A DNA stretch of 46,437 bases from Rhodospirillales bacterium (GCA_018648445.1 JABGRG010000018.1:1-46437), one strand, 5' to 3'. Shown: positions 8,986 through 17,908, counted from the first letter of the stretch. The notes: generated from the letters alone by a model not told the origin. A program made the numbers and translations.

Positions 8986-9754
8986 GAGCCTCGCTCTCCT
9001 TGCGGAAAGCGCTTGCATTGGCGTTGTACGACCGGAACAGGTGCTTGATGGATCTTTCGTCCATATCCATTCCGGCGAACCACTTCCCGAGGCTTTCGGT
9101 GTTCGGGGTTTCCTTCGGGCCGAAGCATCCGTAGCAGCCGCGCGTGAACGACGGGCACAGGTTGCCGCATCCGGCCTGGGTTACCGGGCCGAGACAGGGC
9201 GTTCCATGCGCGACCATGACGCACACCGAACCCTGACGCTTGCACTCGATGCACTGGGCATAAGGTGGAATATTGGGTTTGCGGCCATTGAGCAGCGCGT
9301 TGATCGCCTCGAGAAGCTGATTTTTGTTGATGGGGCAGCCGCGCAGCTCGAAATCCACATCCACATGGTCGCGAATGGCGGTCGAGGTCGAAAGCGTCTC
9401 GATGTATTCCGGGTTCGAGTAAACGGCGTCGATAACCCCGTCCACGTCCTTGAAATTTTTCAGGGCCTGGATGCCGCCCGCCGTCGCGCACGCGCCGATG
9501 GTGATCAGGAACTTGCTTTGTTTGCGCACCTTGCGGATGCGATCGGCTTCTTCGGGCGTGGTGACCGATCCTTCGACCAGCGAGACGTCGTAAGGTCCCG
9601 GAAGTTCGGCCCGTGTCGCCTCAAGGAAGTAAGCGATATCAACCGCACCGGCCACCGTAAGAAGTTCATCCTCGCAGCTTAGAAGCTGTAACTGGCACCC
9701 GTCGCACGACGAGAACTTCCAAACCGCCAGCTTCGGTTTTTTCTGCACCGCCAT
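8978..9754 (-). CDS. hydD: [NiFe] hydrogenase small (delta) subunit, group 3b type
   Basis: This 258-residue electron-transfer subunit carries iron-sulfur clusters next to the NiFe site. The proximal-cluster motif [17 protein letters not shown] (about 15-30) is at the N-terminus, with [11 protein letters not shown] near residue 90 and [10 protein letters not shown] near 140. More cysteines follow ([38 protein letters not shown]), enough for additional [4Fe-4S] clusters. There is no twin-arginine signal peptide, which agrees with a soluble cytoplasmic enzyme. It lies two bases after hydG and overlaps hydA by eight bases. Confidence 0.95.
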   Translation of the reverse strand: MAVQKKPKLAVWKFSSCDGCQLQLLSCEDELLTVAGAVDIAYFLEATRAELPGPYDVSLVEGSVTTPEEADRIRKVRKQSKFLITIGACATAGGIQALKNFKDVDGVIDAVYSNPEYIETLSTSTAIRDHVDVDFELRGCPINKNQLLEAINALLNGRKPNIPPYAQCIECKRQGSVCVMVAHGTPCLGPVTQAGCGNLCPSFTRGCYGCFGPKETPNTESLGKWFAGMDMDERSIKHLFRSYNANASAFRKESEAHE

Positions 9755-9756
9755 TA

Positions 9757-10602
9757 TCAGAGCTCCTGGATCACGAAACGATCAGCGACCGCATCGAACG
9801 GAAACACCGGGCCGTCCTTGCAGACGAAATCCCCACCCAATTGGCAATGGCCGCAAAAACCGATGCCGCACTTCATGTTGCGTTCCAGCGACACATGAAT
9901 GTCTTCTTGCGCGACGCCGCGTTCGACCAATGTGTCAACCGCGTAGCGCATCATCACCTCGGGTCCGCACACGAAAGCGACGGTATGATGGGGATCAAAC
10001 CCGCCGCGACCGATCAGCTTGGTCACGACACCGACTTTGCCACCCCAACGGCCCGTGGCGTGGTCGACCGTTACATCGACCTGCATGTCAAACTGGCCGC
10101 GCCATTTTTCCAATTCCTTGCGAAACAGGATGTCCTCCGGCGTGCGCGCACCGTACATGATGCAGACGTTACCGTAGGCCTGACGATTGGCAAGGATTTG
10201 ATAAATGGCGGGGCGCAACGGAGCCAGACCGATGCCGCCGGTAACGATAATGACATCGCTCCCCTCGGCTTCCTCGACCGGCCACGCGGTACCGAAGGGC
10301 CCGCGAACGCCAATGGTCTGGCCAACGCCCAACTTCCACATGGCGTTGGTGACATTGCCGACGGCCCGGGTCGTATGGACGATCTTGCTGTCATCGCCCG
10401 GGTCCCCGCTGATGCTAATGGGAATTTCGCCCACCCCGAACACATAGAGCATGTTGAACTGGCCGGGCAGGAATTTGAAACTCTTCCTTCTCTCGGCCGG
10501 AACAAGGTCAAGGGTGAACGTATCGCTTAGTTCTTTTTTGACCCGCTCGATCCGGAACGGAGCCGGGACCATCGGGTCGACGAGGGCAGCCATTTGGTTC
10601 AT
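9757..10602 (-). CDS. hydG: Hydrogenase FAD/NAD(P)-binding (gamma) subunit with [2Fe-2S] site
   Basis: This 281-residue protein belongs to the ferredoxin-NADP reductase/PyrK-type family. It has an FAD-binding barrel (about 15-105, with [10 protein letters not shown] and GEIPISIS), a nucleotide-binding half (about 110-235, with [14 protein letters not shown] and FVCGPEVMM) and a C-terminal [2Fe-2S] site (Cys about 245, 250, 253, 261 in [14 protein letters not shown]). It should exchange electrons between NAD(P)H and the iron-sulfur chain of the hydrogenase. It follows the cyclic-nucleotide-domain gene with no spacer and precedes hydD by two bases. NADP preference is known for group 3b but cannot be read safely from this sequence. 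Confidence 0.93.
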   Translation of the reverse strand: MNQMAALVDPMVPAPFRIERVKKELSDTFTLDLVPAERRKSFKFLPGQFNMLYVFGVGEIPISISGDPGDDSKIVHTTRAVGNVTNAMWKLGVGQTIGVRGPFGTAWPVEEAEGSDVIIVTGGIGLAPLRPAIYQILANRQAYGNVCIMYGARTPEDILFRKELEKWRGQFDMQVDVTVDHATGRWGGKVGVVTKLIGRGGFDPHHTVAFVCGPEVMMRYAVDTLVERGVAQEDIHVSLERNMKCGIGFCGHCQLGGDFVCKDGPVFPFDAVADRFVIQEL

Positions 10603-11076
10603 CTATTCTTTACCGATACCATAAAGATCCAGCATTTGCAGACGCGCATGGGCCAAACGTTCGGCAATGACCCTGACGAATCGCTTGTAGACGGCGTACC
10701 CGAGAGCCGGGTCGGCGTCGAGTTTGCCGCGCAGGCAGATCGCGTCGAAACTGACCAGACGGCTAAGCCGCGTGGCGCGGGCATCCCATTTCCAACGGAA
10801 AGGTGGGACAATCCACGACCAGCCCATCACGTCCCCGTCGTCGCAGCTTTGCAGAACGATGGAATCCCGTCCGGGAGCCCTGACTTCAAGGGCCACGGAA
10901 CCGTGACGCACCATATAAAACTTGTCGGCGGGCTGTCCTTCGCGAAAGACGTACTGTCCTGCGTCGAAGCGCTCGTTGGCGGCGCAGCCTGCAATCAGTT
11001 CCAGTGCTTCGTCGTCCATCCCTTCAAAAAACGGATGGTCCCTGATCAGTTTATCAAGCCCAACTTCCTGCACCAT
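10603..11076 (-). CDS. Stand-alone cyclic-nucleotide-binding-domain protein in hydrogenase operon
   Basis: This 157-residue protein is essentially one Crp-type sensor domain: FFEGMDDEALELIAGCA, then FDAGQYVFREGQPADKFYMVRHG, then a long C-terminal helix. There is no helix-turn-helix, so it cannot be a classical Crp/Fnr transcription factor. The usual phosphate-binding cassette (FGEL and PRAA) is replaced by GDVMGWSWIVPPFRWKWDAR, so binding of cAMP in the normal way is doubtful; another small ligand or a purely structural role is possible. It is tightly packed between hydB (overlap TAATG) and hydG (no gap), so it is co-translated with the enzyme subunits. That suggests a regulatory or accessory subunit of the hydrogenase. 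The function is inferred only from context. Confidence 0.85.
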   Translation of the reverse strand: MVQEVGLDKLIRDHPFFEGMDDEALELIAGCAANERFDAGQYVFREGQPADKFYMVRHGSVALEVRAPGRDSIVLQSCDDGDVMGWSWIVPPFRWKWDARATRLSRLVSFDAICLRGKLDADPALGYAVYKRFVRVIAERLAHARLQMLDLYGIGKE

Positions 11077-12215
11077 TACTTCGCTCCCCCTTCGCTATCC
11101 CGGATCGCCCGGGCTTCTTCAGTGATATCAATCCCGACCGGGCACCAGGTGATGCAACGACCGCATCCGACACAGCCGGACTGTTCGAATTGATCAAACC
11201 ACGAAGATAGCTTATGCGTCATCCATTGACGATAGCGTGACGCGCCTTCGCGACGAATGCTGCCGCCGTGGATGTAGCTGAAATCCATTGTGAAGCAAGA
11301 ATCCCAGCGGCGGGTACGCACAGCGCTGGAACCGGTCAAATCGGTCGCGTCCTCGACCGTGTTACAAAAACAGGTCGGACAGACCATCGTGCAGTTGGCG
11401 CAACTGAGGCAACGCTTGGCGACTTCGTACCAGCGATTGTGTTCGAGGTTTCGCTTCAGCAACGGGCCGACGTCATCGACCATTTCGCGGCCCATTTTTG
11501 CGGCCGCCTTTTTGACCAAAGTATCGGCCTTGGCGATGTCACTGTCCTCGGCCGCGCTGCCTTTCAGCTTGGCCACGATCATTTGGCCGCGCGGCGAGCC
11601 CACTTCGACGACGAAGACATGGCGCGATTTTTCTGAAATTTCGGTCAGAGCCAGATCGAACCCGCCCGACGCCTTCGGTCCCGAATTCATCGACGCACAG
11701 AAACACGTTCCGCCGGCCTGCGTGCAGTTCACCGCAACGACGAACGCGGCGGCGCGGCGCGCCAGATAGCCCGGATCGGCAAACTCGCCGTTGTCGAACA
11801 CGCGGTCATGGATTTGCAGCGCCTGAAGTTCGCACGGGCGTGCCCCGATGAACGCGTAGGCCGGAACCTCCGGCGTTTCCTCGACAATCCTGAACGCCTT
11901 TCCCTGCCGCCGGAATTCGCAGATTTTCTGGTCAGGCGGAAACAGGTAGCGCTTCCAGGAATGGGGGCCGACCACATAGTCGAAGTAAACCCCTTCGCGT
12001 CCCTTGACGAGCTTGTATTTTCCGCCGTCCTGTTCATCCTTCAATCCGACGGGAAGATCCGCCGACGAGGCAAGCTCGGCATATACAATCGCTCCATCCT
12101 CGAGCCTTGGTCCAACAACCTGGTATCCCTCGGCCGCCAATACGGCAATGAGTTTCTGGAGCCCTTTGTCGGCGTCAATGATGAACGCCTGATTGGTCGA
12201 TTTGTTGGCCGTCAT
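11076..12215 (-). CDS. hydB: Hydrogenase iron-sulfur (beta) subunit, group 3b type
   Basis: This 379-residue protein is related to the beta subunit of archaeal sulfhydrogenase and anaerobic sulfite reductase subunit A. It has two ferredoxin-like clusters near the C-terminus (RCLSCANCTMVCPTCFC and GCVGCGRCITWCPVG). A middle region contains GARPCELQALQIHD and CTQAGGTCFCAS. In group 3b enzymes it links the flavin subunit with other electron carriers. The frame extends upstream to 12389, but the ATG at 12215, with AAGGGAAA before it, gives a normal start; the upstream 58 residues are AT-rich non-family sequence. It is the first gene of the minus-strand hyd-hyp operon. Confidence 0.93.
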   Translation of the reverse strand: MTANKSTNQAFIIDADKGLQKLIAVLAAEGYQVVGPRLEDGAIVYAELASSADLPVGLKDEQDGGKYKLVKGREGVYFDYVVGPHSWKRYLFPPDQKICEFRRQGKAFRIVEETPEVPAYAFIGARPCELQALQIHDRVFDNGEFADPGYLARRAAAFVVAVNCTQAGGTCFCASMNSGPKASGGFDLALTEISEKSRHVFVVEVGSPRGQMIVAKLKGSAAEDSDIAKADTLVKKAAAKMGREMVDDVGPLLKRNLEHNRWYEVAKRCLSCANCTMVCPTCFCNTVEDATDLTGSSAVRTRRWDSCFTMDFSYIHGGSIRREGASRYRQWMTHKLSSWFDQFEQSGCVGCGRCITWCPVGIDITEEARAIRDSEGGAK

Positions 12216-12436
12216 TTTCCCTTGGAATTCCCTTGGTGAGTCTGACTGGGCACCGTCGTCGCCGACGTGTTCTGTGCCAAGAGCGTATACCCTGCACAGG
12301 CCATTTGCATTAATATAGACCCGACGAATAGTAAACTCTTTTTTGTTGATCATGAAAACAATTATCAATAAACAAAAGAAATGAAGCACAAATACAATAG
12401 AATATAAATATGGGATGGTCTGCCCAACTTGTCATA

Positions 12437-12470
12437 GGTGAAGTAATCTCAATAATTACTGCGTTTCACC
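12437..12470. repeat. Nested inverted repeat in hydrogenase control region
   Basis: GGTGAAGTAAT on the left pairs with ATTAC and, after a short bulge, TTCACC on the right, around a seven-base centre. It could be a protein-binding site or an RNA hairpin in a leader. There is no T-run, so it is not a standard terminator. Confidence 0.55.
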
Positions 12471-12605
12471 CATATGTTGTCCCAAAAACGGTTTTTTTTC
12501 AAACTTGCCAGTGCATGTTTGATTAGGTTTTTCTAATGTTTCATTTCGTCCGCCGTCTCGGTTATCATTTGGCGTGCGGCACTTCCCTCCCATTCTTTTC
12601 TTTTG

Positions 12606-12636
12606 TTCACAGTGCGAACATTTTTTTCACAGTGCG
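12606..12636. promoter_or_regulatory. Pair of 11 bp direct repeats, TTCACAGTGCG
   Basis: TTCACAGTGCG occurs at 12606-12616 and 12626-12636, 20 bp start to start (about two helical turns). This arrangement is typical of a regulator binding twice on one face of DNA. A palindrome TTTCAC-CAT-GTGAAA (12651-12665) lies just downstream. All are 65-130 bases upstream of the oxidoreductase start. Binding protein unknown. Confidence 0.5.
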
Positions 12637-12731
12637 CAGAGACTTGGCTTTTTCACCATGTGAAAGCATTATCTAAAAAATGCCGGTCCGGAAGTGCGGG
12701 CAAGCCAACGATTTACAGATGGAAAAAAATG

Positions 12732-13709
12732 ATGCGCGCAATTGAAATATCCGAACCGGGTGGGCCCGAGGTGCTGAAACCGACCACACGCGAACAACCA
12801 AAACCGGGTCCCGGAGAGGTGCTGATTCGTGTCGCGGCAGCGGGCGTGAACAGCCCCGATCTGAAACAACGGGCCGGCGCCTACCCGGCGCCCAAAGGTG
12901 CATCCGACCTGCCGGGTCTGGAGGTGTCGGGAACGGTCGAAGCGATGGACGCGGGTGTGACGGAATGGGTCATCGGCGACGCCGTATGCGCGCTTGTCAA
13001 CGGTGGCGGATATGCCGAATTTTGCGCGGTTCCGGCGGGCCAGTGCCTGCCCGTTCCCACGACCCTGAATTTGGTCGAAGCCGCGGCCCTTCCCGAGACC
13101 TTTTTTACGGTGTGGAATAACGTGTTTTTGAGGGGCGGTTTGAAGGCTGGTGAATCGTTCCTGATTCACGGCGGTTCCGGCGGCATTGGAAGCGCCGCCA
13201 TTCAGATCGCCAAGGCCATGGGAGCGACCGTTTTCGCGACCGCTTCAACGGACGAAAAATGCGACGCCTGCAAACGTCTGGGCGCGGACCGCGCCATCAA
13301 TTACCGCACCGAAAATTTTGTTGAAATCGTCAAGGCCGAGACGCCCAACCGCGGCGTCGACGTTATTCTCGACATGATCGGCGGGGCCTACGTTCAGCGC
13401 AACATCAAGGCGCTTGCCGTTGAGGGACGATTGGTTCAAATCGCCTTCGACACGGGGGCGCAGGTTGATCTCAATCTGATGTCGATCCTGCTGAAACGTC
13501 TGACCCTGACGGGTTCCACCCTGCGTCCGCGCTCCGCCGAATTCAAGGCCGAGATCGCCAGGCAATTACGCAATCGTGTATGGCCGAAAATCGAAGCCGG
13601 AACCATCAAACCCGTCATCCACGCGGTCTTCCCGCTGGACGAAGCCGCCGACGCCCACCGCATGATGGAACAGGGCGGTCATATCGGAAAGATCGTGCTG
13701 GAGGTTTGA
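12732..13709 (+). CDS. Zinc-independent NAD(P)H:quinone oxidoreductase (MDR family)
   Basis: This 325-residue protein is a medium-chain dehydrogenase/reductase of the quinone oxidoreductase (PIG3/Qor) type. The N-terminal half has GVNSPDLKQRAGAYPAP and a GroES-like fold; the Rossmann half has the dinucleotide motif HGGSGGIGSAAIQIAK. The zinc-binding cysteines of alcohol dehydrogenases are absent. It should use NADPH to reduce quinones or other activated double bonds. Adjacent ATG codons at 12729 and 12732 both fit; a longer frame to 12603 lacks family similarity. It is preceded by the repeat-rich control region and followed after 91 bases by the alcohol dehydrogenase gene. The physiological substrate is not evident. 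Confidence 0.9.
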   Translation: MRAIEISEPGGPEVLKPTTREQPKPGPGEVLIRVAAAGVNSPDLKQRAGAYPAPKGASDLPGLEVSGTVEAMDAGVTEWVIGDAVCALVNGGGYAEFCAVPAGQCLPVPTTLNLVEAAALPETFFTVWNNVFLRGGLKAGESFLIHGGSGGIGSAAIQIAKAMGATVFATASTDEKCDACKRLGADRAINYRTENFVEIVKAETPNRGVDVILDMIGGAYVQRNIKALAVEGRLVQIAFDTGAQVDLNLMSILLKRLTLTGSTLRPRSAEFKAEIARQLRNRVWPKIEAGTIKPVIHAVFPLDEAADAHRMMEQGGHIGKIVLEV

Positions 13710-13800
13710 CCTTCGTAAATTGGGGTGCGAAGGATTGTTTTTTGGCGTAAAACTGCGCCACTGAAAAAATCACAAATTTACCAATTGGGGAGAGGAAACT

Positions 13801-15108
13801 ATGGAAAAGCCGGTCTATTACGCACCGACCGATTATGGCGACTACGCGTTTTCAGTGGCCGCCGCTGCCGTCAAATTCGGCGCAGGCGTTCTGGTCGAAT
13901 TGGGCGGCGACGCGAAATCGCTGGGTCTCAAGCGGGTCGCGCTGTTCATGGACCCCAAGGTGCGCAATACTGAACCGGCGGCGGTGGCCGAAAAATCCCT
14001 GAAAGAAGCCGGTGTCGATTACGTCATTTACGATGAAATCAAGATCGAACCGACCGACCGCTCGTTCATGGAAGCCGCGGCGTTTGCCACCGAGGGAAAT
14101 TTCGACGGCTTTGTCTCGCTGGGCGGCGGGTCGACCATGGACACGGCCAAGGCGGCCAACCTGTATTCCACCCACCCGGCGGATTTCCTGGCCTACGTCA
14201 ATCTGCCCTACGGCGAATTCCGCCCCGCGCCCGGCCCGCTGAAACCCCATATCGCGTGTCCCACCACATCGGGAACCGGCAGTGAAACCACCAGCACGGC
14301 GGTCATGGACATCGTCGATCTGAAGGTCAAAACCGCGATCTCGCAAAAACTGATGAAACCGACACTGGCCCTGATCGACCCGACAACGGCGGAAAGCATG
14401 CCTGCCGGTGTCGTTGCGGCAACCGGTTTTGACGTGCTGACCCACGCCATCGAGAGCTACACCGCGCGCCCCTACACCACGCGGGCACGTCCGGCCACGC
14501 CCGACCAGCGGCCCGTGTTTCAGGGGGCCAACCCCTACAGCGATACCAGCAGCCTGCATGCCATTAGCTTGGGCGGCAAGTATCTGGTTCGCGCCGTCAA
14601 GGACCCGGACGATCTGGAAGCGCGCCATATGCTGATGTTGGCGGCGACCACCGCCGGATTGTCGTTCGGCAACGCGGGCGTTCATCTGCCCCACGCCATG
14701 TCTTATGGCGTCGCCGGGTTGTGCCACACCCTGGTGGCTGACGGCTACGAGAACGACAACCCCATGGTTCCGCACGGCATCGCCTGCATTCTCAATGCGC
14801 CCGCCGCGTTTCGCTTCTGCGCGCCGGCCTGCCCTGAGCGGCATCTGGAGGCGGCCGCCGCCTTGGGTGCCGACGTGCGCAACGCCGATCCCGAGCACGG
14901 CGGCAAATTGCTGACCGACAAGCTGATCGAAATGATGCGTGAAACGGGCCTGCCCAATGGCACCGGCGCTCTGGGGTTCACCGAAGACGATATCCCGGAA
15001 TTGACCAAACGCGGATACAATCAGCCACGCCTTCTCATCCTCGCCCCGCGCGAGGTCACTGAACAAGACGTCGCCGACATGTACCGCGACGGCCTGAAAT
15101 ACTGGTAA
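13801..15108 (+). CDS. Iron-containing alcohol dehydrogenase, hydroxyacid-oxoacid transhydrogenase type
   Basis: This 435-residue protein belongs to the group III (iron-dependent) alcohol dehydrogenases. It has the nucleotide-binding GGGSTMDTAKAANLY, the TTSGTGSE motif and metal-site histidines in ATGFDVLTHAIESYTA, AMSYGVAGLCHTL and PHGIACILN. The insertion with GANPYSD and the overall length match the ADHFE1/HOT branch. That branch couples oxidation of 4-hydroxybutyrate (or a similar hydroxy acid) to reduction of 2-oxoglutarate without free NAD. A GGGGAGAGGAAA ribosome site precedes the ATG. A UbiX-like gene follows ten bases after the stop, implying one operon. Substrate assignment is by family only. 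Confidence 0.9.
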   Translation: MEKPVYYAPTDYGDYAFSVAAAAVKFGAGVLVELGGDAKSLGLKRVALFMDPKVRNTEPAAVAEKSLKEAGVDYVIYDEIKIEPTDRSFMEAAAFATEGNFDGFVSLGGGSTMDTAKAANLYSTHPADFLAYVNLPYGEFRPAPGPLKPHIACPTTSGTGSETTSTAVMDIVDLKVKTAISQKLMKPTLALIDPTTAESMPAGVVAATGFDVLTHAIESYTARPYTTRARPATPDQRPVFQGANPYSDTSSLHAISLGGKYLVRAVKDPDDLEARHMLMLAATTAGLSFGNAGVHLPHAMSYGVAGLCHTLVADGYENDNPMVPHGIACILNAPAAFRFCAPACPERHLEAAAALGADVRNADPEHGGKLLTDKLIEMMRETGLPNGTGALGFTEDDIPELTKRGYNQPRLLILAPREVTEQDVADMYRDGLKYW

Positions 15109-15118
15109 GGAGCCAAAT

Positions 15119-15682
15119 ATGAGCGCCCCCATTCTGGTTGGCATATCCGGCGCGACCGGCGCCATCTATGGCATTGAGTTGCTGCGCGCGCTCAAGGCCA
15201 TGGGGCAACCGGCGCACCTGATCCTGAGCGAATGGGGGGCGCAGACCATTGGACTGGAGACGGACTTCACGCTGGATGAAGTCCGATCTCTGGCCGACAA
15301 GGTTTACAGCAACAAGGATATGGCCGCCGCCGTATCAAGCGGGTCGTTCGTCACGCGCGGCATGGTCATCGCGCCGTGCTCGGTCAAAACCCTGTCGGGC
15401 ATCGCCAATTCGTTCACCTACAATTTGATGATTCGCGCCGCCGACGTAAACCTGAAGGAACGCCGCCCGCTGGTGGTGGTTTTCCGCGAAGCGCCCCTGC
15501 ACAAGGGCCATCTGGACCTGCTGAGCCGCGCCGTCGATATGGGCACCGTCCTGCTTCCGCCCATGCCCGCGTTTTACAACAAACCCGAAACCATCGACGA
15601 CATGGTGCGCCACACCGTCGGCAAAATCCTTGACCAATTCGGCTTCGAACACGACCTTATGAAGCGCTGGACCGGCGTATAA
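15119..15682 (+). CDS. ubiX: UbiX/Pad1-type flavin prenyltransferase
   Basis: This 187-residue protein has GISGATGAIYGIELLRAL (FMN-phosphate site), IAPCSVKTLSGIANSFT and REAPLHKGHLDLL, all standard for the UbiX family. The family attaches a dimethylallyl group to FMN to make the prenylated flavin cofactor of UbiD-type decarboxylases. No UbiD-like gene is present in the window, so its client must lie elsewhere. It is ten bases downstream of the HOT-type dehydrogenase and 23 bases upstream of the radical SAM gene, so the three are probably co-transcribed. It could be the housekeeping ubiquinone enzyme or a paralogue for an aromatic acid decarboxylase; the context does not decide. Confidence 0.92.
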   Translation: MSAPILVGISGATGAIYGIELLRALKAMGQPAHLILSEWGAQTIGLETDFTLDEVRSLADKVYSNKDMAAAVSSGSFVTRGMVIAPCSVKTLSGIANSFTYNLMIRAADVNLKERRPLVVVFREAPLHKGHLDLLSRAVDMGTVLLPPMPAFYNKPETIDDMVRHTVGKILDQFGFEHDLMKRWTGV

Positions 15683-15705
15683 CACAACAAGATCGGCAAC
15701 AAAAA

Positions 15706-17061
15706 TTGACGGCCTCACCTGCCACATTCAAAGCACCCGTCCCGTTTCAGGTCATGACCAAGCCCAACGGGCCGCGCTGTAATCTGGACTGCACCTACTG
15801 CTATTATCTGGAAAAGGACCGCCTTTATCCGGACACCAAGAAATTCCGCATGAGCGACGAGGTGCTGGAAGTTTTCGTGCGCGACTATATCGCCTCGCAA
15901 AGGCGCGCGGGCGCGCCGGAAATCTGGTTTTCGTGGCAGGGCGGCGAGCCGACCATGCTCGGCGTCGGGTTCTTCGAAACCGTCGTCGAACTGCAAAAAA
16001 AGTACTGCCCCGATGGTGGCGTGATCCGCAACGCCCTGCAAACCAACGGCACCCTGATCGACGACGAATGGGCAGCTTTTTTCAAGAAAAACGAATTTCT
16101 GATCGGCCTGAGCATCGACGGCCCTAAGGATTTGCACGATCACTACCGCGTGGATCGCCGCGAATTGCCCACTTTCGACAAGGTTATGGCCGGTCTGGAA
16201 ACGCTGAAGCGCCATGAGGTCGAATTCAACGCGCTGGTCGTCGTCAACCGCCAGAATTCGCGCCGCCCGCGCGACGTCTATCGATTCTTGAAGGAAAACG
16301 GCGTCGAATTCATGCAGTTTATCCCGCTGGTCGAGCGCTCGGCTGACGGCGAAACCCTGGCAGGCGCGCCCCAACAGGACGACGAAGGCATCAAGGCCAA
16401 GGTGACGCCCTGGAGCGTCCTGCCCAAGGCCTACGGCGATTTTCTGGTCAGCATCTTCGACGAGTGGATCAAGGCCGACGTCGGCAAGATATTCGTCCAG
16501 TTTTTCGACGTGCAACTGGGGTTATGGATGGGCGGCCCGGCGGGTCTGTGCTGGTTCGCCGAAACCTGCGGCCAGGGGCTGGCCATGGAGCACAACGGCG
16601 ATCTCTACGCCTGCGACCACTACGTCTATCCAGAGTATCTACTGGGCAATATCACCGAGACGCCCATGGACGAATTAGTCTCCTCGCCAGCCCAAACCCA
16701 GTTCGGTCAGGACAAAAGAGATTCACTACCGAAAAAATGCGTCGAATGCCGCTTCAAGTTCGCCTGTAACGGCGGCTGTCCCAAGCACCGTTTTCTGGAT
16801 ACGCCCGATAAAGAGCCCGGCCTCAATTACTTCTGCGCCTCCTACATGCGCTTTTTCAAGCACGCCGCGCCCTACTTGCGCACCATGGCCGACCTCGCCC
16901 ACCGCGGACAACCACCCGCAGGCGTCATGGAAATCGTCCGTCAACACAAGGAACGGGCCTCCGGCGCCACAAAACCCAAAGCCAAACCCGGCCGCAACAC
17001 CCCCTGCCCCTGCGGCAGCGGCAGGAAATTCAAGGCTTGTTGCGGGCGGGTGAAGGCGTAG
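15706..17061 (+). CDS. anSME-like radical SAM/SPASM protein with C-terminal SEC-C motif
   Basis: This protein of up to 451 residues resembles anaerobic sulfatase-maturating enzymes. The radical SAM cluster motif is CNLDCTYC (about 25-32), preceded by [12 protein letters not shown]-binding [10 protein letters not shown] follows, and the SPASM-type cysteines are in [18 protein letters not shown] and [18 protein letters not shown]. The last 23 residues form a SEC-C zinc motif ([15 protein letters not shown]). anSME proteins turn an active-site Cys or Ser of sulfatases into formylglycine, but no sulfatase is encoded here, so the substrate could be another protein. The reported start is a TTG; the first ATG (15754) would begin inside the conserved N-terminal block, so the TTG is preferred. 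Confidence 0.88.
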   Translation: MTASPATFKAPVPFQVMTKPNGPRCNLDCTYCYYLEKDRLYPDTKKFRMSDEVLEVFVRDYIASQRRAGAPEIWFSWQGGEPTMLGVGFFETVVELQKKYCPDGGVIRNALQTNGTLIDDEWAAFFKKNEFLIGLSIDGPKDLHDHYRVDRRELPTFDKVMAGLETLKRHEVEFNALVVVNRQNSRRPRDVYRFLKENGVEFMQFIPLVERSADGETLAGAPQQDDEGIKAKVTPWSVLPKAYGDFLVSIFDEWIKADVGKIFVQFFDVQLGLWMGGPAGLCWFAETCGQGLAMEHNGDLYACDHYVYPEYLLGNITETPMDELVSSPAQTQFGQDKRDSLPKKCVECRFKFACNGGCPKHRFLDTPDKEPGLNYFCASYMRFFKHAAPYLRTMADLAHRGQPPAGVMEIVRQHKERASGATKPKAKPGRNTPCPCGSGRKFKACCGRVKA

Positions 17062-17144
17062 GCAGAGCCTCCGTCGAACCAACCGCCAATCGTCCCCATA
17101 TAACCATCAGTCCAAACCGATTTTTTGCGGAAGGTCATCGCCGT

Positions 17145-17465
17145 ATGCAAACGATCGCAGCCTACATCGGTGCAGCCATTGCCGAGATTGCCGGGTGTTT
17201 TGCGTTTTGGGGGTGGTTGAGGCTGGGGAAATCTGTCTGGTGGCTGGTGCCGGGTATGGCGTCGCTGGCTCTCTTTGCCTACCTTCTGACCCTCGTTGAT
17301 AGCACCGCCGCCGGACGTGCGTATGCAGCGTATGGCGGGGTTTATATCGCCGCGTCGCTGGGCTGGTTGTGGATCATTGAAGGCGTACGCCCGGACCGCT
17401 GGGACGTCTCGGGCGTTGTGATCTGCCTTGTGGGCGCGACGGTCATCATCGCCGGGCCACGATGA
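17145..17465 (+). CDS. YnfA-family (UPF0060) small membrane protein
   Basis: This 106-residue, four-helix hydrophobic protein begins [20 protein letters not shown] and contains [14 protein letters not shown] and RPDRWDVSG, the family hallmarks. YnfA proteins resemble small multidrug transporters; some have been linked to drug export, but the physiological role is uncertain. The ATG at 17145, ten bases after GGAAGG, was chosen over an upstream TTG. The 3' end overlaps the convergent DUF123 gene by 20 bases. Confidence 0.88.
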   Translation: MQTIAAYIGAAIAEIAGCFAFWGWLRLGKSVWWLVPGMASLALFAYLLTLVDSTAAGRAYAAYGGVYIAASLGWLWIIEGVRPDRWDVSGVVICLVGATVIIAGPR

Positions 17466-17886
17466 TCGCGCCCAGAAACTGATCGGCGGAAATTCCCGGC
17501 GAAAGGGCCAGCAGATGGGCCGGGCATTTTTGGCAGTCGCTACTGCCGAACCCTTCGACCGGCACTAAAACGCCCGATATTTCGAGCGCACGGGCGGCAA
17601 GCGAGCATTCGGACCGGTTCGGGAACGCCGCAGCCCGAACGGACGGCGCCCGGACCGTCAACCAGTCCACGTGCCAATGGCGCTTCTTTTGACGTCGGAA
17701 ATGCCGAGCGCAGCGGGCGCGAATTCCCCCCGGACCGTTGGCGCTGCCGAAATAGACGTATCTCCCGGCCTTCAGCCGTTCATTGGGCCAACGCGGCGGC
17801 AGTGCCGCAAAAGTGTCCAGACGGATCAGAAGGACGTAGCCTCCGGGAACGGGCGGCAGGTCGGACGCATCCAAAACCCAAACCAT
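17446..17886 (-). CDS. DUF123 (GIY-YIG-related) protein
   Basis: This 146-residue protein has the DUF123 pattern: GGYVLLIRL near the N-terminus, [21 protein letters not shown] in the middle, HWHVDWLT and a late cysteine pair in [12 protein letters not shown]. The fold is related to GIY-YIG nucleases and is sometimes fused to endonuclease III, but its biochemical role is unsettled. The gene is convergent with, and overlaps by 20 bases, the YnfA gene. It starts 22 bases downstream of the end of the M81 gene on the same strand, so it could be the last gene of that operon. Confidence 0.8.
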   Translation of the reverse strand: MVWVLDASDLPPVPGGYVLLIRLDTFAALPPRWPNERLKAGRYVYFGSANGPGGIRARCARHFRRQKKRHWHVDWLTVRAPSVRAAAFPNRSECSLAARALEISGVLVPVEGFGSSDCQKCPAHLLALSPGISADQFLGAIIVARR

Positions 17887-17908
17887 TTCCCGTACCCTCC
17901 GTTAAAGA

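Larger units (their letters stand above)
12216..12731. promoter_or_regulatory. Divergent control region between hydB and the quinone oxidoreductase
   Basis: About 515 bases without a convincing gene. The part from 12300 to 12420 is clearly more AT-rich than its surroundings. It should contain the promoters of the minus-strand hydrogenase operon and of the plus-strand oxidoreductase. It contains a nested inverted repeat (12437-12470), a pair of 11 bp direct repeats 20 bp apart (12606-12636), a 15 bp palindrome (12651-12665), and a TTGAT/ATCAA pair with 13 bases between (12346-12368). No confident -35/-10 pair was identified for either direction. Confidence 0.55.

Noticed and set aside
12346..12368. 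TTGAT and ATCAA pair resembling an Fnr/FixK site before the hydrogenase operon
   Set aside because: The half sites are separated by 13 bases instead of four, so this is not a standard site; kept only as a note in the control region.
13743..13760. TGGCG/CGCCA inverted repeat after the quinone oxidoreductase gene as a terminator
   Set aside because: The stem is only five pairs and is followed by A residues rather than T residues on the coding strand.
13852..15165. 437-residue minus-strand frame opposite the alcohol dehydrogenase
   Set aside because: No family resemblance and a composition typical of antisense frames in GC-rich genes; the plus-strand frame has clear motifs.
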